Below are positions 34,224 through 43,093 of a DNA stretch of 64,000 nt, piece by piece. The position numbers were made by a program, and so were the translations under genes. The DNA comes from Shimia sp040225985. GTDB taxonomy: Bacteria > Pseudomonadota > Alphaproteobacteria > Rhodobacterales > Rhodobacteraceae. The notes beneath the pieces are model-generated. The model worked only from the letters and a program-made list of their open reading frames with translations. It made no database searches and was not told the origin of the DNA. The first letter of the stretch is position 1, and each line of letters starts with the position of its first letter. Location of the stretch: the NCBI RefSeq assembly GCF_040225985.1, contig NZ_JBBPEU010000003.1, forward strand, positions 1 through 64,000, in the 5' to 3' direction.

Positions 34224-34793
34224 ATGACTGAGAACAACTCGCTGAGTATGACACGGCGCGGACTACTGCGCGCATTCGCAGCTACGACAATCGCTGCGGC
34301 ACCCACCTTCTCGAATGCGGCAGGGTTCCTGCGCGGCTCGGGCGATATCCGCCGCATCCGTATGTATTCGGGTCGGACCGGGGAACGGCTCGACACGATC
34401 TACTGGATCGAGGGCGAATATATCAAGGACGCGGTGAAAGAGATCAACCTGTTCATGCGCGACTGGCGCACGGATCAGGTCAAGGGCATCGACCTGCGCA
34501 CCGTCGATATCATGGCCGCATCGCTTAACCTTCTGGATACGAACGAACCCTACATGCTGCTCTCGGGCTATCGCAGCCCGCAGACCAACGCCATGCTGCG
34601 TTCGCGCTCGCGTGGGGTTGCCAAGAATTCGCTGCACATGAAAGGCCAGGCAGCCGATCTGCGGTTGTCGTCCCGCTCGGTCAGCCAGGTGGCCCGCGCC
34701 GCGGCGGCCTGTAATGCCGGTGGTGTCGGACGCTATTCGCGCTCGAACTTCGTGCATATGGATTGCGGCGTGGTCCGCACCTGGGGCCGCTGA
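34224..34793 (+). CDS. DUF882 (YcbK/MepK-like) putative murein peptidase with Tat-type signal
   Basis: The 189-residue product begins with a twin-arginine-like signal (TRRGLLRAFAATTIAAAPT). The mature part is a peptidase M15-type fold with the expected zinc ligands H138 (SLHMKGQAADLRL), D145 and H178 (FVHMD). E. coli MepK, of the same family, cleaves 3-3 cross-links in peptidoglycan. Being divergent from an L,D-transpeptidase that makes such links strengthens that role here. Confidence 0.88.
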   Translation: MTENNSLSMTRRGLLRAFAATTIAAAPTFSNAAGFLRGSGDIRRIRMYSGRTGERLDTIYWIEGEYIKDAVKEINLFMRDWRTDQVKGIDLRTVDIMAASLNLLDTNEPYMLLSGYRSPQTNAMLRSRSRGVAKNSLHMKGQAADLRLSSRSVSQVARAAAACNAGGVGRYSRSNFVHMDCGVVRTWGR

Positions 34794-34875
34794 GCCCCAC
34801 CTGTTCCCGAAAAAATTCTGGTGCCGGTCCTGACCTTGTCACGGGCCGGTTTTCTTTTGTCTGCTGGCCCCTGGC

Positions 34876-34903
34876 AAAAAAGGCGCGGGGCCGCCCCCGC
34901 GCC
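34876..34903 (-). terminator. Rho-independent terminator of the cytochrome operon
   Basis: A 9-bp stem GGCGCGGGG/CCCCGCGCC with a 4-base loop is followed on the minus strand by six T residues, 27 bases after the cytochrome b stop. Confidence 0.9.
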
Positions 34904-34930
34904 TGATCCGAAATCCGGTGGGTCTGCCGT

Positions 34931-35596
34931 CTACCCCTCTGCGACAGGTTTCAACCGTTCCGGTTCGTTGCTCTCCAGATAGGCCTCTTGTTCAGGCGTC
35001 AGGTCGATCTCGTCATAGCCCGTCACCATCGGTTTCACATGTTCGCGGAACCCGTGCCCCACGGTCAGCAGGTAGACATGGATGATGATGAAAGCCCCGA
35101 TCACATAGGCCGACAGCAGATGCAGGTTGGCAATCAGCGTGATCGCCAGAACCGAGTCGCTGCCGGCCCAGAAATTATAGGTCAGATACAGCAGGCCGGT
35201 GATCCAGATCGCCGGAAAGATGAACCATTTCAACACGAAATAGGTCGCGGCCTGCAGCGGGTTGTGCTTGCGCCAGAAGATTTTTTCATAAGGGTGCTCC
35301 TCGCCTTTGAAGACGCCATAGGCATAGAAGCGCGCCACGGCGACCATGCCTTCGATCTTGGGGATGAACTGTTTCCACGTGCCCGTGGTGAACAGCCAGA
35401 AGGTTGCGAACACCCACAGCGCCAGCAGGGCCAGCGCGGCCAGCGTGTGCAGCATCACTGCCTGTCCGAACGGGATCAGACCATGCACCCCGTTCAGCCC
35501 CATGCCGGTGACCATCAGTGTCAGGATCAGGATGACCTGCATCCAGTGCCAGAGCCGTTCAAAGGCCGGGTAAACCTTGACGATACGCTTAGCCAT
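34931..35596 (-). CDS. Membrane cytochrome b subunit (b561/formate-dehydrogenase-gamma type)
   Basis: The 221-residue protein has four or five membrane spans. Histidines that are candidate haem b ligands are H17 (RLWHWMQV), H50 (MLHTLAAL), and others in LHLLSAYVIGAFIIIHVYLL. Such subunits pass electrons between the quinone pool and a periplasmic redox partner. Its ATG overlaps the stop of the octaheme cytochrome gene by eight bases, so the two are coupled, and the octaheme protein is its probable partner. Confidence 0.85.
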   Translation of the reverse strand: MAKRIVKVYPAFERLWHWMQVILILTLMVTGMGLNGVHGLIPFGQAVMLHTLAALALLALWVFATFWLFTTGTWKQFIPKIEGMVAVARFYAYGVFKGEEHPYEKIFWRKHNPLQAATYFVLKWFIFPAIWITGLLYLTYNFWAGSDSVLAITLIANLHLLSAYVIGAFIIIHVYLLTVGHGFREHVKPMVTGYDEIDLTPEQEAYLESNEPERLKPVAEG

Positions 35597-37211
35597 GGTG
35601 ATCTCCTTTCGAATTGCGCGAGAAGAGGCGCAGCAGGGAATGGCCGATGACGCCGAGGAAAGACATCAGGATGATGGCCTTGCCCAGCAACCCGATCCAG
35701 CTGTTGGGATCGGTGCCCGGCATGAATACGCCCGCAACATCGGCAAGGCGCCCGTTTTCCTGGTGGCATTCCACACAACCCACCGCATCCTCGGCCGGTG
35801 CCACCATGTGGGTAATCGGCCAGTACATGTAGGTGTCGACGAAGCCGAACTCTCCCGAATAGGGCTGGTTGGCGGCCTTCATGCCCGCGTCAATCGCCTT
35901 GGCCCAGTCGAAATTGGTCCAGAACGCAGTGTCGGTCGTTGGCCCCCAGACATGGGTGTAGACAAGGTTTTCGTTCACCTTGTCATAGGCCTGCCGCCCT
36001 TCCATGCGCTTGAACGGCCAGATACGCGAACTGCCATCGGCGCGGTCGCCATGGATCACGTTCACGTCAACCGTGTTGGTCGGGTCTATCTTGCGGTCGA
36101 TCGTGGTGTATTCCACCTGCCCGTCGAACCACGCGTAATGCGGCACGGCGTTTTCGGCATATTCGAAATTGCCCTTTGTCGACATGTAGGTGTGCATGTG
36201 CTTGCCCATGGACGAGGTATACTTGTCCTCGCTATAGGGTTTGCCGGTTTCATCCATCTTGCCTGCGGTCGACCAGTCCCACATGGATTTCGTGGGCACG
36301 CCGCCCCGCGCGAATTCCGGGATGTGGCAGGTCTGGCAGGCCAGTGTGTCGGTGTGATCGTTCAGCTTCATGCCCTTGATATTGGTCGGGTGCGGCGCGT
36401 CCCCGTGGCAGGACTGGCACGAGGCGGCATGGCGCTCTTCGCCGGGTTTGCCGGTGCCGTGCGGATCCGAGGCCAGCACGTTATAGCGCGATCCGGCCCA
36501 TTGGTGGCGGTCGCTGACGTGGCAATCGGAACAGACCATATCCTCGCCGCCCTCGGATTTGGGCGACATGTGCACATCGACGTCAAAGCTGGGATTATAG
36601 AGAACCGACGACAGGTCGCCATGTTTCACGTTATCCCCGCCGCCGCCGTAAAAGTGACAGTTGCCGCAATTGTCACGGTCCGGCATGCCGACACTCATCG
36701 CGGCCTTTTTCAGGTCCACCGCCCACGCCTTCTGACCGGTGATGGTCTTGCCTTTGGCTTCCATAGGCGGATGCCCTGCCCCGGTAGCCAGCTTGGTGTA
36801 CTGGTCCGAAGTGTCGTGGCAGACGAGGCAGTCCTTGGCGGTCTCTTTTTGCGGCGGGGCCTCGTTCATGTCGTCCCAGCCATATCCGGCGTGGCACGAG
36901 GTACAGCGCGGTTCGTTTCCGGCGACGCTGCCACAAAATGCGTTGATGACGTTTTTCTTGCCCAGCTTCTGCCCCGTGTCGGGGTGATCGTATTCCCACG
37001 TAAAGTGGATCGAATGCATGAACTGGTCGTCTGCCTCGGTATGACATTCAAGGCAGGCTTCGGTCACTTCAGGACCGGATTTAAAGTCCTTTTGCAAGGA
37101 CGGGAACTTGGAATGGTCGGCGGTCGATTTGCTGACGGCGTCTTCGGCGACGGCGTTTCCCGCCGTGACGATAGCCAAACAAAGCCCCGCAATAGCTTGT
37201 TTCAAAAGCAT
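35589..37211 (-). CDS. Octaheme c-type cytochrome (tetrathionate reductase family) with C-terminal membrane anchor
   Basis: The 540-residue product has a signal peptide (to about residue 22) and exactly eight CxxCH haem sites, starting at C53, C103, C128, C182, C227, C265, C292 and C479. A single membrane span at about 505-528 follows the last one. Spacing and length fit the octaheme tetrathionate reductase/nitrite-hydroxylamine family. The true substrate could be tetrathionate, nitrite, hydroxylamine or another oxyanion. With the coupled cytochrome b it would form a quinol-linked periplasmic reductase. An FNR-type site lies 73 bases upstream of the start. Confidence 0.88.
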   Translation of the reverse strand: MLLKQAIAGLCLAIVTAGNAVAEDAVSKSTADHSKFPSLQKDFKSGPEVTEACLECHTEADDQFMHSIHFTWEYDHPDTGQKLGKKNVINAFCGSVAGNEPRCTSCHAGYGWDDMNEAPPQKETAKDCLVCHDTSDQYTKLATGAGHPPMEAKGKTITGQKAWAVDLKKAAMSVGMPDRDNCGNCHFYGGGGDNVKHGDLSSVLYNPSFDVDVHMSPKSEGGEDMVCSDCHVSDRHQWAGSRYNVLASDPHGTGKPGEERHAASCQSCHGDAPHPTNIKGMKLNDHTDTLACQTCHIPEFARGGVPTKSMWDWSTAGKMDETGKPYSEDKYTSSMGKHMHTYMSTKGNFEYAENAVPHYAWFDGQVEYTTIDRKIDPTNTVDVNVIHGDRADGSSRIWPFKRMEGRQAYDKVNENLVYTHVWGPTTDTAFWTNFDWAKAIDAGMKAANQPYSGEFGFVDTYMYWPITHMVAPAEDAVGCVECHQENGRLADVAGVFMPGTDPNSWIGLLGKAIILMSFLGVIGHSLLRLFSRNSKGDHHG

Positions 37212-37283
37212 AAAGATACCTCGCGATCAGAAACGCGCTGGGTGCACATTTCCCTTGGGTAAAGAAGTATTCGCGTTACATCT

Positions 37284-37297
37284 TTGATATATATCAA
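37284..37297. promoter_or_regulatory. FNR-type binding site between octaheme and dehalogenase genes
   Basis: TTGAT-ATAT-ATCAA is a perfect match to the FNR/FnrL consensus TTGAT-N4-ATCAA, extended by one further symmetric pair of bases on each side. It lies 73 bases upstream of the octaheme ATG and 129 bases upstream of the dehalogenase ATG. The distance suits activation of the octaheme operon; control of the dehalogenase is possible but less sure. Confidence 0.85.
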
Positions 37298-37425
37298 AAG
37301 TAAAATATATAAAAACCACCATATTTTACGCGCCACACCTGTGCCTCGCCAGGGCATCTCGGGATATCACCAAGGCTTTTCAAAACAAGATAACATGTTT
37401 ACCATCCTGTGCGGGGAGACGAGAC

Positions 37426-40400
37426 ATGACACGCATTTTTTCCGACAAAACGCGACCGGTGCATCTGGGGCCATATCCGCTCGAAACGCTGCTGCGCCAG
37501 TCAGGGCCAATCACCACCAAGGTGCCGCCCATGTTGCCGCTTGAATTTCGTCGCCTCGACACCCCGCATTCGCTTGTGAACGCGATGGGCGAGTATCAGG
37601 CGATGATGGACACCATACGCGAGGGTCTGGTCAATCCGGTACGCTCGGAGGTGCCGACAGATACCTTTGAAAGATCCAACCATCTCAAGGCGTTCGGCTA
37701 TTTCAACGATGCCTCTATGGTGGGAATTGCCCGCCTTCCGGACAGCGCGCTGTTGCCCACACCCCTGCGCAACCCCGATATCGACCGGCTGGCCCGGGAT
37801 CTGCGCACACGCCAGACGAAGACACTGGCCGCTGGCATCGACATGATCATGGCCGACCTGAAAGAGTCGGTCGAAGCGCCGCCGACGGGCATTGACGGCC
37901 ACAGCCACGTAATCGTGTACCTGTACGAACATCACCGCGACCCCGATCCGTCCGAACCCGGCGCCGAATGGATTGCAGATGCCCAGGACCACCGCGCCTG
38001 TTTACGCGCAACGGAAACTGCCTGTGTCATCGCCAACTATCTGAGGTTGCTTGGCTTTTCCGCGCGGGCCCACAGCCGCACGACAAGCGATATTGACCTG
38101 AACCGCGTCGCAGTCGAGGCCGGTCTGGCCACGGTCGAGGCAGGACAGCTGGTTGCGCCCTATCTCGGCACCGGATTTGGCGTCGCGGCGGTGACCACTG
38201 ACATGCCGCTCTCGGTTGATCTTCCGCTAGCCGCCGAGCAGCCCTATCTGAAAACACACGGTCCCGCATGGTGGCTGGGCAAACACTCGGCCAAAAGCGC
38301 GCTGAACCGTGATCCCTATCGCAAGCGCCGCTATGTGGATGGTGCCCACCCGTTCGAACGGCTGAAACGCGTGGACAGCCCGACGACCTATATTGACGAG
38401 GCCAATGTCGCCCGCGTCCCCAAGCGCGCTGATATGTTTGCCCGCGCCCAGTTCGGCGACATGGGCAAGGCCAACCAGAAATACGCCACTGGTGGCCATT
38501 ACGTGCGCAAATCCGCGCCCTCGATGGCGCAGCGCCGTGCACTTGGCGCTTTTGTTCTGTTGCAGGACGGAGAGGCTGATCCCAAAGGCAGCCGCCCGAG
38601 CGAAGCGCAGCGCAATGCGGATAACGTAAAGGCGGCGAGCTATTTCCTCGGGATTGATGCGGTGGGCATTTCCCGCTGCCCCGACTGGGCGTGGTACAGC
38701 CATGACGCCGCGGGCGAGCCCATCGACCCGCCCCATGATCAGGCCATCTCCATGATCGTGGATCAGGGGTTCGAAACCATGGAGGGCGCCAGCGGCGATG
38801 ACTGGATCTCGGTTGCGCAATCCATGCGCGCCTATCTGCGGTTTTCCCTGCTGGGCGGCGTGATTGCCAAACAGATCCGCAATCTTGGCTACAAGGCCAA
38901 AGCCCATAGCGTGATGGATGGCGAGGTTCTGCAACCACCGCTTCTGTTGCTGTCGGGGCTGGGCGAGGTCAGCCGTATCGGAGAGGTCATCCTCAACCCA
39001 TATCTGGGGCCGCGTCTGAAATCGGGGGTGGTGACCACCGATATGCCCATGGCCCATGACAGGCCAATTGATTTCGGGCTGCAGAATTTTTGCGAGAACT
39101 GCAACAAATGTGCCCGCGAATGCCCGTCCGGGGCCATTACGGCGGGCCCCAAGCTGATGTTCAACGGCTATGAAATCTGGAAATCCGACAGCCAGAAATG
39201 CGCCACCTACCGGATCGGCACCGAAGGCGGGGCGATGTGCGGGCGCTGTATGAAAACCTGCCCCTGGAACCTTGAAGGGCTGTTTTCCGAGGCGCCTGCC
39301 CGCTGGGCCGCCTCAAACATCCCTTCCGCCGCCCCGCTGCTGGCGAAATGGGACGACAAGCTCAAGCATGGCAGCCTTAATCCGGTCAAGAAATGGTGGT
39401 GGGATCTCGAAATCCAGCCCGAGGGGCATTACGCGCCGACCGACAAGCCGGTGAATGAACGTGACCTGCAACCGGACCTTGATCTGAAATACGAGGATCA
39501 GACGCTGGCGGTTTATCCCGCCCCGCTGGCCCCGCACCCGTGGCCCTATCCTTTCCCGATGGATCGCGAGGCCGGAATTCGTGCCTATCAAGACATGATT
39601 TCCGCCGACCAGTACAAGGCGGAACTGGCGGCGGGGGACACAAGCCATGTGCATCGCTATCGCAACGACGCCGAGTCGCCGGTGCTGCGTGTCGAGGTCA
39701 GCAAGGTCGACCCGATGACCAGCTCGGTCACGAAATACGAATTCCGCGCCCTGGACGGCAGCCCCCTGCCCGACTGGACCGCGGGCGCGCATCTCGACAT
39801 TCTGGTCGCGCCGGAATTCCTGCGCCAGTATTCCATGTCAGGTGATCCCGCCGACCCGAGCCTGTATCAGATCGGCGTCCTGCGCGAGGATACAGGGCGT
39901 GGTGGCTCCAAGCTGATGCACCGGATCTTTTCCGAAGGGCGCAAGGTGTTCATTTCGCGCCCGATCAACCATTTTGAACTGGTCGAAGAGGCCAGCCGCA
40001 GCTTTCTGATGGGCGGCGGCATCGGGATCACGCCGATGATCGCCTTTGCCCACCGGCTGCACGCGCTGGGCCGTGACTTTGAGCTGCACTATTCTGCCAG
40101 TCGCAAGGCCGATGCGGGGTTCCTGGATGACCTTCAAATGGTGCCATGGGCCGAAAAAGTGCACCTGCATTTCTCGGATCAGGGCAGTCGTGCCGATCTG
40201 GATTCCATCCTGACCGGGTATCAGCCGGGCTGGCATGTCTATACCTGTGGGCCCGACCGTTACATGGACGGGGTGATGCAAGCCGCCGCCCGTCAAGGGT
40301 TTCCCGAAGAAGCCCGCCACCTTGAATATTTCAGCGTCCCGGAACAGCCCGACCACGTGAACCACAGCTTCAAAATGCGCCTCAAGGACGGTCGTGAACT

Positions 40401-40626
40401 AGTTGTTCCAAAAGAAAAAACCGCGAGTGACGTGTTGCTGGAAAACGGGGTGCATGTTGATGTGAAATGCGCCGATGGCATCTGTGGCGTCTGCAAATGC
40501 ACGGTGCGTTCCGGCAAAGTAGAACACCGGGATTTCGTATTGTCCGAAAAACAGCGCGAGACCACAATGATCCTGTGCCAGTCTCGCGCGGCAGACCCCG
40601 ATGGCGTGATCGAAATCGACCTTTAG
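37426..40626 (+). CDS. Cytoplasmic reductive dehalogenase fused to an FMN/NAD(P)H/2Fe-2S reductase
   Basis: The 1066-residue protein resembles the non-respiratory, cobalamin-dependent dehalogenases of aerobes (NpRdhA/BhbA type). Residues 400-550 are the B12-domain region, with candidate catalytic Y424 (WAWYSHD) and a lysine near 490 (GYKAKAH). Two 4Fe-4S motifs follow: C556, C559, C562, C566 and C592, C605, C608, C612. Residues 750-960 are a ferredoxin-reductase-like module with the flavin motif RQYSMSG and the nucleotide motif GGGIGITPM. Residues 975-1066 form a plant-type ferredoxin (C1015, C1020, C1023, C1051). Residues 85-265 repeat the B12-domain pattern in degenerate form. No Tat signal and no RdhB anchor gene are present, so it should act in the cytoplasm with NAD(P)H. 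Brominated or chlorinated phenols are likely substrates by analogy only. The ATG has GGGGAGAC upstream. Confidence 0.9.
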   Translation: MTRIFSDKTRPVHLGPYPLETLLRQSGPITTKVPPMLPLEFRRLDTPHSLVNAMGEYQAMMDTIREGLVNPVRSEVPTDTFERSNHLKAFGYFNDASMVGIARLPDSALLPTPLRNPDIDRLARDLRTRQTKTLAAGIDMIMADLKESVEAPPTGIDGHSHVIVYLYEHHRDPDPSEPGAEWIADAQDHRACLRATETACVIANYLRLLGFSARAHSRTTSDIDLNRVAVEAGLATVEAGQLVAPYLGTGFGVAAVTTDMPLSVDLPLAAEQPYLKTHGPAWWLGKHSAKSALNRDPYRKRRYVDGAHPFERLKRVDSPTTYIDEANVARVPKRADMFARAQFGDMGKANQKYATGGHYVRKSAPSMAQRRALGAFVLLQDGEADPKGSRPSEAQRNADNVKAASYFLGIDAVGISRCPDWAWYSHDAAGEPIDPPHDQAISMIVDQGFETMEGASGDDWISVAQSMRAYLRFSLLGGVIAKQIRNLGYKAKAHSVMDGEVLQPPLLLLSGLGEVSRIGEVILNPYLGPRLKSGVVTTDMPMAHDRPIDFGLQNFCENCNKCARECPSGAITAGPKLMFNGYEIWKSDSQKCATYRIGTEGGAMCGRCMKTCPWNLEGLFSEAPARWAASNIPSAAPLLAKWDDKLKHGSLNPVKKWWWDLEIQPEGHYAPTDKPVNERDLQPDLDLKYEDQTLAVYPAPLAPHPWPYPFPMDREAGIRAYQDMISADQYKAELAAGDTSHVHRYRNDAESPVLRVEVSKVDPMTSSVTKYEFRALDGSPLPDWTAGAHLDILVAPEFLRQYSMSGDPADPSLYQIGVLREDTGRGGSKLMHRIFSEGRKVFISRPINHFELVEEASRSFLMGGGIGITPMIAFAHRLHALGRDFELHYSASRKADAGFLDDLQMVPWAEKVHLHFSDQGSRADLDSILTGYQPGWHVYTCGPDRYMDGVMQAAARQGFPEEARHLEYFSVPEQPDHVNHSFKMRLKDGRELVVPKEKTASDVLLENGVHVDVKCADGICGVCKCTVRSGKVEHRDFVLSEKQRETTMILCQSRAADPDGVIEIDL

Positions 40627-41936
40627 CGCCCGATCACGATATCGGCCTGCAACCCGCCCAGGGCTTCGCTCTGCCCCAGCCGCAGCACGCCACCGTGAGC
40701 ACGCGCCACGTCGGCCGCAATCGCAAGGCCAAGCCCCACGCCCGTACCCTTGTTCTGGTTGCGCGCGGGATCTAGGCGGGAAAACGGTTTCTGCGCCTCT
40801 TCGCGGTCTGCCTCGGGAATGCCGGGGCCGTCATCCTCGATCCGGATGCGCAGATATCGGTCGCCCAGCACCACCGACACCTCGGCCTTTGATCCATAGC
40901 GCACGGCGTTGCCGATCAGGTTCTCGACCGCACGTCGGATGCCCACCACCCGCAACGAGGCCAGCCCCGTCCCTTCGACCGAAGCCAGCGACACGTTATG
41001 TCCGGCGCGCGCGCTATCATCGACAATCCGCTGGACCAGTTCGACCGGATCAACCTCTTCGGGGTCGCCTTCCTTGGCGTCGCGCGCATAGCTGAGAAAC
41101 ACCTCGAGCAGGCGCTCCATCTCTTCCACGTCCCGCATCAGCAACTCGGCATCTTCCCCGTCTATCAGCGACAACCCCAGTTTCATCCGCGTGAGCGGCG
41201 TGCGCAGATCGTGGCTGACCCCCGAAAGCATCATCGTACGCTGTTCGATCTGGCGTTCGATCCGGTTGCGCATATCAACAAAGGCCCGCCCAGCTGCGCG
41301 TACCTCGACCGCGCCGCTGGGGGAATAGGGCACGTTGCGCCCTTTGCCAAAGGCCTCGGCCGCATTGGCCAGGCGGGTGATCGGACGCAGTTGGTTGCGC
41401 AGGTAGAAATAGGCGATCAGGGTCATCAGCCCGCCGAAAAACACCATGCTGACAAGCAGTTGGTGCGGATTCGAGGCCGACACGCGCCGCCGGTCAAAGG
41501 TGATCCGCACCAGACCGCGGTCAGTATCGGTGAAGATGTGCACAAAGTCATTGTCGGGCAAATCAATCGCCCGGAATGTCGGCACGCGGTCGTCAAGAAT
41601 GCCGGTGATGATGATGCCAGACACGTCATACCAGCGACGCGTGGCGCGGATGTCGCTTTCGTCGACATAGGCCACGCTGGAATCCAACATGCGCGTCAGA
41701 TAGGCCAGCGCACGGACGCGGTCGGTCTCGGTCTCGGCGCGGTTGATCGTGTCGACCACGAGGTTGATCTCACGCGAGGCGGCGGTTGACATCTGGCGGG
41801 TGACGCCCTCGAAATGGCGCTGGATAAAGACCACCGACACCACCAGTTGCAGTGTGATCACCGGCAGGATCAGGATCAGTGCGGCACGGCCATAAAGGCT
41901 GCGGGGCATATAGTGTTTGAGCCAGCGGAAGGTCAT
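40623..41936 (-). CDS. EnvZ-like orphan sensor histidine kinase
   Basis: The 437-residue kinase has membrane spans at about 17-38 and 160-178 around a periplasmic sensor loop, then a HAMP domain, a HisKA domain with H242 in SGVSHDLRTPLTR, and a HATPase domain (NLIGNAVRYG, EDDGPGIPE, GTGVGLGLAIA). This is the EnvZ architecture. I start it at the ATG at 41936; the frame stays open to 42941, but that part is antisense to the hydrolase gene. No response regulator gene is adjacent, so its partner is elsewhere. Its last four bases overlap the end of the dehalogenase gene tail-to-tail. Confidence 0.88.
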   Translation of the reverse strand: MTFRWLKHYMPRSLYGRAALILILPVITLQLVVSVVFIQRHFEGVTRQMSTAASREINLVVDTINRAETETDRVRALAYLTRMLDSSVAYVDESDIRATRRWYDVSGIIITGILDDRVPTFRAIDLPDNDFVHIFTDTDRGLVRITFDRRRVSASNPHQLLVSMVFFGGLMTLIAYFYLRNQLRPITRLANAAEAFGKGRNVPYSPSGAVEVRAAGRAFVDMRNRIERQIEQRTMMLSGVSHDLRTPLTRMKLGLSLIDGEDAELLMRDVEEMERLLEVFLSYARDAKEGDPEEVDPVELVQRIVDDSARAGHNVSLASVEGTGLASLRVVGIRRAVENLIGNAVRYGSKAEVSVVLGDRYLRIRIEDDGPGIPEADREEAQKPFSRLDPARNQNKGTGVGLGLAIAADVARAHGGVLRLGQSEALGGLQADIVIGR

Positions 41937-41975
41937 GGCTAAACCATGCAGTGAGACAGCCCGGAAGGAAAGACC

Positions 41976-42890
41976 ATGGACCCCGAAATTCTTGCCTTTG
42001 ACCCAACCCCCGGTGTGGCGGAAGAGATCGAGCCCGGGTTGCGCCGGTTGCTGGCGCCGAATCCCTCGCCGATGACCTTTCGGGGCACCAACACCTATCT
42101 GCTGGGCACGCGAGGATTGGCAGTGATCGACCCCGGCCCCGACCTTGACGATCATTTGCAGGCCATTCTTGACGCCGTGGAAGACGACCAGACCATTACC
42201 CATATCATCGTGACTCACGCACATCTGGACCACTCGCCCTTGACCGCGCGTCTGTCTATGGCCACTGGCGCCCCGATCTGGGCCTTTGGCGGACCGTTCG
42301 CAGGGCGCAGCGCGGTAATGGCGGACCTTGCGGACAAGGGGTTTGCCGGTGGCGGCGAAGGGGTCGATCTGCAGTTCCGCTGTGACCATACGGTGGCCGA
42401 TGGCGACGTGATCGCCGGCGACGGCTGGAGCCTTGAGGTGATCCACACGCCCGGCCATTTTGGCAACCACATCGCGCTGGGGTTTGGGGATGTCTGCCTG
42501 ACCGGGGATCACGTGATGAACTGGTCCAGCACGCTGGTCAGCCCACCCGACGGGGACCTGACCGATTTCATGACCTCTTGCGCCCGTCTTCAGGCGCGCG
42601 ACTGGCGGGTCTTTCACACCGGCCACGGCGCCCCGATCACGAACCCCTCCGGACGGTTGGCCTGGCTGGTGGCTCACCGTCAGGGTCGCGAGGCGGAAAT
42701 CCTTGAGGCCCTGAAAGACGGCCCTGCCCGCGCTTATGACCTGGCCTGCCGGATTTACACGGAAACCCCGCCCGCGCTGATGGGCGCGGCCACGCGCAAC
42801 GTGTTTGCGCATCTGGTCGATCTGACCGGTCGCGGCGTGGTCAAACCCCGGCAAACACTTGAATCCGAAGCGATTTTTGAACTGCTCTGA
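41976..42890 (+). CDS. Metallo-beta-lactamase-fold hydrolase (LACTB2-like)
   Basis: The 304-residue enzyme carries the metal-binding motif HAHLDH (H81, H83, D85, H86), a third histidine in HTPGHFGNHIAL and the acidic ligand in LTGDHVMNW. A C-terminal winged-helix-like region (about 245-300) is typical of LACTB2-type proteins, some of which are endoribonucleases; others hydrolyse thioesters. It is divergent from the histidine kinase gene with 39 bases between starts. Confidence 0.88.
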   Translation: MDPEILAFDPTPGVAEEIEPGLRRLLAPNPSPMTFRGTNTYLLGTRGLAVIDPGPDLDDHLQAILDAVEDDQTITHIIVTHAHLDHSPLTARLSMATGAPIWAFGGPFAGRSAVMADLADKGFAGGGEGVDLQFRCDHTVADGDVIAGDGWSLEVIHTPGHFGNHIALGFGDVCLTGDHVMNWSSTLVSPPDGDLTDFMTSCARLQARDWRVFHTGHGAPITNPSGRLAWLVAHRQGREAEILEALKDGPARAYDLACRIYTETPPALMGAATRNVFAHLVDLTGRGVVKPRQTLESEAIFELL

Positions 42891-42928
42891 AAAATCCCGC
42901 GGAAAATGAAAAAAATGTGATACCCCCT

Positions 42929-42958
42929 CTGGACGTGGCAATTCCGGTTGGCTATACG
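42929..42958 (+). promoter_or_regulatory. Candidate promoter of the tRNA-Asn pair
   Basis: CTGGAC and TATACG are separated by 18 bases, with the -10 ending 11 bases before the first tRNA. Confidence 0.5.
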
Positions 42959-42969
42959 GTGCCTCGTGT

Positions 42970-43044
42970 TCCGGCGTAGCTCAGCGGTAGAGCAGTTGAC
43001 TGTTAATCAATTGGTCGTAGGTTCGATCCCTACCGCCGGAGCCA
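42970..43044 (+). tRNA. tRNA-Asn (GTT), copy 1
   Basis: A 75-base sequence folds into a standard cloverleaf: 7-bp acceptor stem TCCGGCG/CGCCGGA, D arm, anticodon loop CTGTTAA with anticodon GTT (43002-43004), TTCGATC T loop and an encoded 3' CCA. Confidence 0.97.
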
Positions 43045-43093
43045 AAATCTTCTCACACGGTCACGGGTGAGAGATTGCTACAAATCTAGATGT

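Noticed and set aside
35577..37262. Plus-strand open frame of 561 codons across the octaheme cytochrome
   Set aside because: The minus strand encodes eight CxxCH motifs, a signal peptide and a membrane anchor; the plus frame has no recognisable features.
41937..42941. N-terminal extension of the histidine kinase frame
   Set aside because: It is antisense to the metallo-hydrolase gene, and the kinase membrane span begins only 17 residues after the ATG at 41936.
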